Below are positions 1-5,688 of a stretch of DNA of 7,781 nucleotides, one piece after another. The translations under genes were made by a program, and so were the position numbers. The notes beneath the pieces were generated by a model. The model was not told the DNA's origin. It made no database searches and saw only the letters and a program-made list of their open reading frames with translations. Source of the DNA: JAZIHH01 sp036678685. Lineage in GTDB: Bacteria > Bacillota > UBA4882 > UBA10575. The stretch's first letter is position 1. Each line of letters starts with the position of its first letter. The DNA is taken from contig JAZIHH010000023.1 of assembly GCA_036678685.1 (NCBI GenBank), positions 1 to 7,781 on the forward strand, in the 5' to 3' direction.

Positions 1-662
1 AATTTCAACCCGGTGAAGTGTTAAGTCTACACTTGGTTCTTATCGGTAAAGCCCTGGATTACCTCCCATATTTCATTCTGGTTTTTAAAGAATTGGGCGA
101 GATCGGAATTGGAAAAGGAAGGGCCGGTTACCGGCTGGATCGTGTTACATCCATCCCATTGCAAGAGGAGAAAGAGACTATAACCGTTTATGACGGAAAA
201 AAAGTTTATCCCCATTACCATGTGGTGACACCGGACGGCATCCGGGAAACCCTGCCCGGGAAAACCTGTGATATTTTGAAGATAGACTTTAAGACCATGA
301 CCAGGCTCAAAGCAGGAGGCGTTTTCGTGGAAAAACCGGAGTTTTCCGTATTGGTCAGGGTTCTTTTCCGGCGTCTTTCGCTTCTCCAGTATTTCTATTG
401 CGGTGAAAGGATGAGTATTGATTTTAATGCCGCGATTGAGAGGGCGCAAAACGTAAGCCTGCGTGCTAACACCACTTCATGGGTTGATTGGGAGAGATAC
501 TCCTCCCGCCAGAATACCCGGATGAAATTGGGAGGATTAGTTGGTAGAGCGGAATATGAAGGGCCATGGCATGAATTTTCTGAACTGTTGCGTTGGGGAG
601 AGCTGGTACATGTAGGGAAAGGAGCAACTTTCGGTTTGGGAAGGTATGAGCTTGTTTGGTGA
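1..662 (+). CDS. cas6: Cas6 pre-crRNA endoribonuclease, 3' part (5' end outside the window)
   Basis: Cas6 is a metal-independent RNase of the RAMP superfamily that cuts each repeat of the CRISPR transcript, usually 8 nt before its end, to release single crRNAs. The frame is already open at base 3 (first residues FQPGEVLSLHLVLIG), so the GTG at 18 is an internal Val codon and not the start. About 219 residues are visible of a family usually near 250-300. Early motifs are a hydrophobic segment with LIGKALDYLPYFIL followed by ELGEIGIGKGRAGY. Near the C-terminus come LGGLVGRAEYEG and the glycine-rich loop HVGKGATFGLGRYEL, the signature of the PF10040-type Cas6 C-terminal domain. It ends with TGA at 660-662, just before the leader of the array it would process. 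Catalytic residues cannot be assigned from sequence alone. The family call is firm; the subtype is inferred from the neighbours. Confidence 0.92.
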   Translation, partial: FQPGEVLSLHLVLIGKALDYLPYFILVFKELGEIGIGKGRAGYRLDRVTSIPLQEEKETITVYDGKKVYPHYHVVTPDGIRETLPGKTCDILKIDFKTMTRLKAGGVFVEKPEFSVLVRVLFRRLSLLQYFYCGERMSIDFNAAIERAQNVSLRANTTSWVDWERYSSRQNTRMKLGGLVGRAEYEGPWHEFSELLRWGELVHVGKGATFGLGRYELVW

Positions 663-888
663 TATTTTTCAAATTGGTGGTTTTACAAAGAAAAGGCATA
701 AAAGGAAGGAAGAACTGAATTTATGTAGAAAAAGTGTGGTTAGGCGTGATTGTGTAAGAACTGGTTTTTCGCAAATACCCCAGGTTTTTCGGCAGAAAAT
801 CATTTGCGAAAAAAATGCCAAGTACCATGACAACGAAAATTAACGAATGGCAAGTTGAGGGGGTGGATAACGCATTTCAAAAATTACG
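663..888 (+). promoter_or_regulatory. CRISPR leader
   Basis: This 226-bp gene-free stretch lies between the cas6 stop and the first repeat. It is A/T-rich with long T and A runs. It is called the leader because it adjoins the end whose repeats are intact, while the far end of the array carries a decayed repeat, and because the GAAAG side of the repeat faces away from it. It should hold the array promoter and the sequence that guides spacer integration. I could not find a convincing -35/-10 pair. Visible structure is a perfect 12-bp inverted repeat (765-776 with 802-813), GGTTTTTCG twice 20 bp apart (763, 783) and AACGAA twice 10 bp apart (832, 842). The short frame 646-843 that runs through it has no protein-like features. 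Confidence 0.8.
765..813. repeat. 12-bp perfect inverted repeat in the leader
   Basis: TTTTTCGCAAAT (765-776) is matched by its exact reverse complement ATTTGCGAAAAA (802-813), with 25 bases between. The intervening part contains a second GGTTTTTCG, set exactly 20 bp after the first. The stem is A/T-rich, and neither strand has a T-run directly after the second arm, so it does not look like a terminator. A binding site for a protein dimer, or an element used in adaptation or array transcription, is an inference. Confidence 0.75.
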
Positions 889-1953
889 GTTACAACCACT
901 GACCCGACGTATAGGGGACTGATCATTAATGATTTCTATCGCATCCAACACTTTATATTAGTTACAACCACTGACCCGACGTATAGGGGACTGATCATAC
1001 AACTCGATAGCTTTAGCATCATAAGCAAGTGCGTTACAACCACTGACCCGACGTATAGGGGACTGATCAAGACGGCGATCTCCAACTGGCTGAATGCCAG
1101 CCTGCGGTTACAACCACTGACCCGACGTATAGGGGACTGAAAGACTACATCGCCCGCGCCTTCAACAGTGAAGTCAGCCGTTACAACCACTGACCCGACG
1201 TATAGGGGACTGAAAGATCGCGCGAATCTTCTCCGCCTGAGTGAGAATAGAGTGTTACAACCACTGACCCGACGTATAGGGGACTGAAAGCCTCATATGC
1301 CGCCAGCGCATCTGCCCGGAGAGAACGTTACAACCACTGACCCGACGTATAGGGGACTGAAAGTTTATACTGCCTTTTTCCTCCGATAATGTCCCTCAGT
1401 TACAACCACTGACCCGACGTATAGGGGACTGAAAGTTCTTTCCGCCGGCCGTCCGCCGGCCGGCGCTCTGGCGTTACAACCACTGACCCGACGTATAGGG
1501 GACTGAAAGTCTTACCACATAGTGAGTCAGAGATTCGGTAATTTGTTACAACCACTGACCCGACGTATAGGGGACTGAAAGAATGAAGACTGGATCGACA
1601 GATACTTAGCTGAATAACGTTACAACCACTGACCCGACGTATAGGGGACTGAAAGTTCTGATTCCGGCATTGGGTACCGCTCCAGCGCTTTCGTTACAAC
1701 CACTGACCCGACGTATAGGGGACTGAAAGGTTCAATGCTGCTGCCGATTTCTTCCCGAGAAGTTCGGCGTTACAACCACTGACCCGACGTATAGGGGACT
1801 GAAAGTATTATGATGCTAAAGCGTGGGATTGGTTGATTAGGTTACAACCACTGACCCGACGTATAGGGGACTGAAAGGTCAGCGAGGACGTTTCCGTTAG
1901 CATCGAGGACTATCACGTTACAACCACTGACCCGACGTATAGGGGACTGAAAA
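889..1953 (+). CRISPR. CRISPR array: 15 repeats of 37 bp, read left to right
   Basis: Repeats start at 889, 961, 1033, 1107, 1180, 1254, 1327, 1399, 1473, 1545, 1619, 1693, 1769, 1841 and 1917. The unit begins GTTACAACCACTG and ends GGGGACTGAAAG; spacers are 35-39 bp. Repeats 4-14 are identical. Repeats 1-3 end in GATCA instead of GAAAG. Repeat 15 differs only at its last base (A for G). Array RNA reads on the + strand: the GAAA(C/G) ending is typical of the repeat end that becomes the 8-nt 5' handle of crRNAs (here ACTGAAAG), and the repeat after number 15 is decayed. Internal self-complementarity is weak (CCC against GGGG), so Cas6 may recognise the repeat largely unstructured. A fifteenth spacer (about 1954-1987) lies between repeat 15 and the decayed copy. 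Spacer targets cannot be identified without a database search. Confidence 0.98.
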
Positions 1954-1987
1954 AATATTCCGGACGCTGTAGCCGTGCATCGGGAGA

Positions 1988-2022
1988 GTGTAACATTGAC
2001 CCGATTTATAGGGGAATAGCTC
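1988..2022 (+). repeat. degenerate terminal CRISPR repeat
   Basis: Its core TTGACCCGATTTATAGGGGA corresponds to CTGACCCGACGTATAGGGGA of the consensus, with changes at three positions. The left side (GTGTAACA) has lost a few bases and the right side (ATAGCTCAG) no longer matches. A decayed last repeat marks the old, leader-distal end of an array and so supports the left-to-right orientation. Confidence 0.85.
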
Positions 2023-2109
2023 AGGTAATCATCTTCTAGCTGAAGCGACAAGTTTTATGCGTGTAAGGCAATTTCATTTTTGCTGAAATCCATGTTCCAA
2101 ATGATGTTC

Positions 2110-2139
2110 AAGCAACCGTATGGTAGGGGTTGCTTTTTT
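2110..2139 (+). terminator. rho-independent terminator after the CRISPR array
   Basis: AAGCAACC (2110-2117) pairs perfectly with GGTTGCTT (2128-2135) across a 10-base loop, and the second arm runs straight into six T residues (2134-2139). This is a standard intrinsic terminator on the + strand. It lies about 90 bases beyond the decayed repeat and 239 bases before cas8, so it should end the pre-crRNA and keep array transcription out of the cas operon. Confidence 0.85.
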
Positions 2140-2378
2140 GGATATTATGTTCAATTAAAAGGTAAATATAATCTTATGAAGAATATTTTGGATAGTATGA
2201 GAAGTTAAGCCTGAAGAAAAAAGTTTTGTCATTGCTCGACAAACACAAACTGTTACCCGGCTTAAGTTTGAAGTAGGTAATAAGTCGAGTTAAAGCAGGT
2301 AGGTAACTGCACTTTTTGTTTTGGTCTTATCTTGAAGTGGACCATGCTGGCAAGTAACTGGGAAAGGAGGTGAGTTGA
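2140..2378 (+). other. gene-free region upstream of cas8, with a possible promoter
   Basis: No coding frame is supported here. Because the terminator lies just upstream, the cas8-cas7-cas5-cas3 operon probably has its own promoter within this stretch. The only consensus -10 hexamer I see is TATAAT at 2167-2172, but no good -35 element sits 16-18 bp before it, so this is tentative and would leave a 5' UTR of about 200 nt. GTAGGTAA occurs twice, 26 bp apart (2273, 2299). CTCGAC (2235-2240) and GTCGAG (2284-2289) are complementary. These are too short to assign to an operator or riboswitch. Confidence 0.4.
2363..2373 (+). promoter_or_regulatory. ribosome binding site of cas8 (decides the TTG start)
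   Basis: AAAGGAGGTGA is a full match to the anti-Shine-Dalgarno end of bacterial 16S rRNA. GGAGG ends 8 bases before the TTG at 2379. An in-frame TGA at 2376-2378 lies directly before that TTG, so no start further upstream is possible. Confidence 0.85.
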
Positions 2379-3860
2379 TTGGGAACAAGCCACTGGTTCC
2401 CCGGGTGCCGGCAGATTGAGTATAAACCCGATGAATCGCCGGGTTTACGGTTAACCGGGAATGATATGATTGATTACGGACTGCAGACGATAGTTGTGAA
2501 CAGTAATAAAAGCTCTCCTGAAGAACTTGTTTATGCGGATCTGGATCAATTTGCGGAAATTTTAGAAGAAACGTTGCTTGCAAAGGGACTCACCGGACAG
2601 ATATCGGTTTACTATACTAGGAATTTTGGCGCCATCAATCCTGCATGGGTAAAGGCGCCGGAGAAGAAAGCCAGTTTTGTCCGTGAAGTTTCCCATGCTT
2701 ACAGTTATAAGCCGGAAACAATACGAGAATCCTGCATCTATTGCGGCCGTCCGTCCATTATACGCGGATACCGCCATCTTATCCCGATGTTGACAGGAGA
2801 AGGAGTGGTTAATTTCTACCCGCACGGCGATTCCGGCTACCCTATTTGCGGTTTTTGTCTGTTTGCCGTAATGGCATTGGCAGTAGGGGCTCAGTATATC
2901 TCCGGGAGGATGCTCTTTATTGGCTGTAACAATCAGGAGTTGGTGCAAGATTTTATTAGGGAATGGATGCAGGGTTTTTTGCCCCGCCTGCAGATGGCCA
3001 AAACTGGAGACGGACTGGACAAGCTGGGAAACCCGTTGACCAGAGTGGCAGAGGTGGTCTTTGATATTGATCTCAAAAAAGAGAACATAAAAGCACTGAC
3101 TGAAAGAGGCGATCTACAAGAATTGGATGTACGTATTTACCACATTTCCAATGGCCGGGGCCCAATGGCAGATATATATTATCTACCCATGTCTGTGGTC
3201 TATTTTGCGCGCCGGGCTCAGAGAAAATACCCTTCTTTATGGAGGGAATTAAAGAAACGAGGTCAGAGTTTAAGCAAAAATTCGATGAACCAAAAGAACT
3301 ATTTCTATGAATCTCTCTTTTTGCTACCGGAAGAAAGCCCGTATTTTATCCGCACGTATTTTCTCCGCCGGGCTCTTGGCAGAAGCGGCTACAAAGAGGA
3401 TCCGAGACGAAATTATAACTCCCTGCTGGAGGCCGATTTGCTCAGTTGGGGGCTGGTAGAGCTCTTTTTGAAGGAGGTGACGGGAATGGAAGAACAGCGG
3501 GTCAATGCACTTCGCCTGCTGGGGGAGACAGTTGCCAATTACATAATGGAGACCGATGATAAAACTATGTTTGAAAAGGTATACCGTGCCCGCCGGTATT
3601 GGGAAATCAGGATGTTGCTTATTAAAATGAGCCGGTCTCAAGTTTTGAGAGGAAAACCGCCGGTAATTTCCTTTGATGATTTTATTACCATTTTTGAAGA
3701 GGGTGAGGAAGCCCCCAGAATCGACTGGCGATTGGCTTGGGATCTTGTTATTATCAGGGTGATTGAAACCCTTTACCAAAACAAATGGTTGCAGAAACAC
3801 CAGAAGGAGCTTTTAGAAAGTGAAGAATTAGAAGAATTAGAGGAAGAGGAGGAATTATGA
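2379..3860 (+). CDS. cas8b: Cas8 large subunit of Cascade, CXXC-CXXC (Cst1) family, subtype I-B
   Basis: This is the large subunit of the type I interference complex. In the family it recognises the PAM, helps unwind target DNA and recruits Cas3. The protein is 493 residues, normal for Cst1. The N-terminal motif LTGNDMIDYGL (about 25-35) is typical of the family. A probable zinc site follows: C119-I-Y-C122 and C157-G-F-C160. The C-terminal third is largely helical in character and ends in an acidic tail, EELEELEEEEEL (482-493), partly encoded by a tandem 9-bp repeat (3822-3839). Translation starts at TTG 2379, set by a perfect ribosome binding site and an adjacent upstream stop. A start at the in-frame ATG near 2466 would remove the LTGN motif and is unlikely. 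The stop overlaps the cas7 start by 4 bases. A second ribosome binding site and ATG inside the gene (3486) probably yield a separate small subunit. The family assignment is secure; PAM recognition and Cas3 recruitment are inferred from relatives. Confidence 0.93.
   Translation: MGTSHWFPGCRQIEYKPDESPGLRLTGNDMIDYGLQTIVVNSNKSSPEELVYADLDQFAEILEETLLAKGLTGQISVYYTRNFGAINPAWVKAPEKKASFVREVSHAYSYKPETIRESCIYCGRPSIIRGYRHLIPMLTGEGVVNFYPHGDSGYPICGFCLFAVMALAVGAQYISGRMLFIGCNNQELVQDFIREWMQGFLPRLQMAKTGDGLDKLGNPLTRVAEVVFDIDLKKENIKALTERGDLQELDVRIYHISNGRGPMADIYYLPMSVVYFARRAQRKYPSLWRELKKRGQSLSKNSMNQKNYFYESLFLLPEESPYFIRTYFLRRALGRSGYKEDPRRNYNSLLEADLLSWGLVELFLKEVTGMEEQRVNALRLLGETVANYIMETDDKTMFEKVYRARRYWEIRMLLIKMSRSQVLRGKPPVISFDDFITIFEEGEEAPRIDWRLAWDLVIIRVIETLYQNKWLQKHQKELLESEELEELEEEEEL
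3471..3480 (+). promoter_or_regulatory. internal ribosome binding site within cas8
   Basis: AAGGAGGTGA lies inside the cas8 reading frame (codons for Lys-Glu-Val). It is the same 10-base string that serves the cas8 start itself. GGAGG ends 8 bases before an in-frame ATG at 3486, the same spacing as at the cas8 start. Confidence 0.7.
3486..3860 (+). CDS. cas11: probable Cas11 small subunit from an internal start in cas8
   Basis: An in-frame ATG (Met370 of Cas8) with a perfect Shine-Dalgarno would give a separate protein of 124 residues identical to the C-terminus of Cas8. It begins MEEQRVNALRLLGETVANYI. Its composition is helical and charged (VYRARRYWEIRMLLIKMSRS, then DWRLAWDLVIIRVIETLYQN), and it ends in the acidic tail. 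Cas11 small subunits are all-helical proteins of roughly 100-150 residues that line the Cascade belly and stabilise the displaced strand. No separate small-subunit gene is present in this operon. Internal translation of Cas11 from the 3' end of the large-subunit gene is established for type I-D and reported for I-B and I-C, so this fits precedent. The start signal is seen directly; expression and function are inferred. Confidence 0.7.
   Translation: MEEQRVNALRLLGETVANYIMETDDKTMFEKVYRARRYWEIRMLLIKMSRSQVLRGKPPVISFDDFITIFEEGEEAPRIDWRLAWDLVIIRVIETLYQNKWLQKHQKELLESEELEELEEEEEL
3847..3852 (+). promoter_or_regulatory. ribosome binding site of cas7 inside the acidic tail of cas8
   Basis: AGGAGG is formed by the Glu codons that encode the acidic end of Cas8. 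It lies 4 bases before ATG 3857 and 7 before ATG 3860, which makes the second ATG the better-spaced start. Confidence 0.6.
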
Positions 3861-4933
3861 TGGCTTTTTTAAACGGGTTATTATTACTGAATGCTCCGGC
3901 ATCCGCGCTTAACAACGCGGGGGCTGCAGAAACCGGGCGAACAGATAATATTATTGCCGTCAAAGCCATAAGGACAAAGGAAGGATTTTACCCTTATGTG
4001 TCAGCTCAGGCTTTCCGCTATTGGTTACGGACTACACTGGAAAACTCTTCAGAGTTGGAATGGAAAGCAGCGCCAATTTTCCGGGAAAAGAAGATTGCTT
4101 ATACGGACGCAAACCCCATTGACTGGTGGGATGATGACCTATTTGGTTATATGAGGGCGCAGGGAAAAAAGAAGGAACAAAAGGAAGACCGTGAGGAGAG
4201 AATAGGAACAACGGAAATGACCGAGACAGACGAAGATATTACCAGGATTTCTCCTTTCCGGGTTAGTACTTTTGTTTCGTTAGGGCCGGTTTCCATTACT
4301 GAGGACTTTGGCGTGATGAGTCGTCATGAGGGGGACCCGGTTCCGCATGAACATCAGTTTTACCGGACAACCCTGAAAGGCATATTCTCCTTAGATCTGA
4401 ATGCTGCCGGGACTTTCACCTATAAATTAAAAACAGGATATAAGAATCTGGACAGGATAAGAAAAGAAAAGGCAGAAAAAGCAGGGTTAGAACATCTGGA
4501 AGAGGAAAAGGCTTACCGTCTTCCGGTAGACGAAAGGTTGAAAAGGATCTCCTCTTTGCTGAGAGGGTTGGGAGTTCTTTGCGGGGGCGCCAAACAGACT
4601 TTGCATTATACTGACGTGACACCGGTCGTTTTTATAGCCGCCGTTTTTAGGGGAGGGAATAATCCCCTCTACTACTGGATTGGCGCGGATCGGGGAGAAC
4701 CAGTTGTTGATGAAGAGGCATGGAAAGAAACTTTACGGGTTTGGCGGGATCAATTCCTTTCTCCGGTGTACATCGGTTGGACCCATGGGTTTGCCACAAC
4801 GCAACGGGAAAAAGCCGGTGAGATTATTGCCAATCTGGAAAAAGACGAACAGTACAGTTTTGTGGTGGGTCATCCACGAGAGGTGATAGAGAAGATTATA
4901 AAGGATATGGCGGAGAACAAATGGTTGGGGTGA
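3857..4933 (+). CDS. cas7: Cas7 backbone subunit of Cascade, Cst2/DevR family
   Basis: Cas7 is an RRM-fold RAMP protein. Several copies polymerise along the crRNA spacer to form the backbone of Cascade. The product is up to 358 residues, slightly above the usual 300-350. Its N-terminus, FLNGLLLLNAPASALNNAG (4-22) followed by ETGRTDNIIAVKAIRTKEG and YPYVSAQAFRYWLR (45-58), is the hallmark of the Cst2/DevR family. A charged, probably flexible stretch (about 103-127, KKKEQKEDREER) precedes ISPFRVSTFVSLGPVSITEDFG (131-152), matching the position of a mobile loop in Cas7 proteins. HEHQFYRTTLKGIFSLDL (164-181) is a further conserved block. Two adjacent ATG codons (3857, 3860) are possible; ribosome binding site spacing and the single Met usual in the family favour 3860, which would drop one residue. 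It overlaps cas8 by 4 bases and precedes cas5 by 4 bases, indicating translational coupling. Confidence 0.95.
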   Translation: MMAFLNGLLLLNAPASALNNAGAAETGRTDNIIAVKAIRTKEGFYPYVSAQAFRYWLRTTLENSSELEWKAAPIFREKKIAYTDANPIDWWDDDLFGYMRAQGKKKEQKEDREERIGTTEMTETDEDITRISPFRVSTFVSLGPVSITEDFGVMSRHEGDPVPHEHQFYRTTLKGIFSLDLNAAGTFTYKLKTGYKNLDRIRKEKAEKAGLEHLEEEKAYRLPVDERLKRISSLLRGLGVLCGGAKQTLHYTDVTPVVFIAAVFRGGNNPLYYWIGADRGEPVVDEEAWKETLRVWRDQFLSPVYIGWTHGFATTQREKAGEIIANLEKDEQYSFVVGHPREVIEKIIKDMAENKWLG

Positions 4934-4937
4934 GGGC

Positions 4938-5675
4938 ATGGAAGCCGTACGAGTAGAGCTGGAGAGCATGGTATCTTCCTTTCGCTACCCATTCATCATG
5001 ATTGGGCGGCAGCTGACTTACCCGGTTCCGCCCCCGGCCACGATTTATGGACATATTTGTAGTGCAGTTGGGGACTATATCCCGCCAAACAAGATAAAAA
5101 TCGCCTATTCCTTTCAGGTTAAAGGAAAGGTCAATGACCTGGAATACCTTTATATGTTGGTTCCTTCGAAAAAGAAGAATAAAGACTGGGGTTACCCGGA
5201 GATGTTTAGAGGATTTCTTCAACCTAGCCTGCGGGAGATGTTGTTTCAAGTCAAAATGATTTTATATCTTTACAGTGAAGATCCGGACCTGCTTCTTTCC
5301 GCTCTGCGGGAACCAAAATATGTGGTGACTTTAGGACGCTCCCAAGATTTGGCGGCATATCGCAGAGTCGACAAGGTCACTCTGGTTGAAGGTGAGGAAG
5401 GGTACTCCGACGGTGGGCTACTCTCCTGGGAATGCCGTTTTCATACTACAGCCGGCACTGTTTACCGCTTGCCTCGTTTTATTGATCCCAAAAACCGTAG
5501 GCACGTGAAATGGGGGGACTATCTTTACTCGCCCTACCGTTTGACCTGGGGAGAAGGGGAACCCGGCCCTAGACATATCTCCCGGGCTCCGGGGGAAAAA
5601 CTCTGGCTAGATCCGGATAGTTCCGAGATCAACGACAGACACCGGGTAGTCTACTGGCATACTTTTGTTGATTGA
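4938..5675 (+). CDS. cas5: Cas5 subunit of Cascade (Cas5t-like), subtype I-B
   Basis: Cas5 is a RAMP protein that caps the 5' end of the crRNA, gripping its 8-nt handle, and contacts Cas8. The product is 245 residues, usual for Cas5t. The N-terminal RRM shows VRVELESMVSSFRYPF (4-19), then TYPVPPPATIYGHICSAVG (27-45), the conserved Pro-Pro-x-Thr-hydrophobic-x-Gly segment of Cas5. A later WGDYLYSPYRLTWGEG stretch is also family-like. Start ATG 4938 lies 4 bases after the cas7 stop, with a modest GAGGG binding site close in front, so translation is probably coupled to cas7. The changed handle of the three newest repeats (GATCA for GAAAG) is relevant to this protein because it binds that RNA end. 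Confidence 0.92.
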   Translation: MEAVRVELESMVSSFRYPFIMIGRQLTYPVPPPATIYGHICSAVGDYIPPNKIKIAYSFQVKGKVNDLEYLYMLVPSKKKNKDWGYPEMFRGFLQPSLREMLFQVKMILYLYSEDPDLLLSALREPKYVVTLGRSQDLAAYRRVDKVTLVEGEEGYSDGGLLSWECRFHTTAGTVYRLPRFIDPKNRRHVKWGDYLYSPYRLTWGEGEPGPRHISRAPGEKLWLDPDSSEINDRHRVVYWHTFVD

Positions 5676-5688
5676 TGGGGAGAAGCGG

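Noticed and set aside
18..20. GTG as the start codon of cas6
   Set aside because: The frame continues upstream to the window edge with family-like residues (FQPGE), so the true start is outside.
765..815. The leader inverted repeat as a cas6 terminator
   Set aside because: The stem is A/T-rich and is followed by A residues, not a T-run, on the + strand. The reverse strand also lacks a trailing T-run.
646..843. A 65-codon open frame overlapping the end of cas6 and most of the leader
   Set aside because: It is basic, low in recognisable motifs, overlaps the inverted repeat and has no well-spaced ribosome binding site. It fits chance reading of a leader.
936..2051. Reverse-strand open frames through the array, containing repeated SPLYVGSVVVT- or SPIRRVSGCN-like segments
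   Set aside because: The repeated peptide is simply the CRISPR repeat translated in different frames.
2071..2089. Small hairpin ATTTCA/TGAAAT after the array
   Set aside because: Six A/T-rich pairs with no T-tract; likely chance. The GC-containing terminator at 2110-2139 is a much better candidate.
2291..2318. Possible attenuator hairpin (GCAG/CTGC followed by TTTTT) before cas8
   Set aside because: Only four base pairs with a bulge before the T-run. Too weak to call.
3324..3800. A 158-codon reverse-strand open frame inside cas8
   Set aside because: It is the antisense shadow of a well-supported cas8 frame, with no family features or ribosome binding site.
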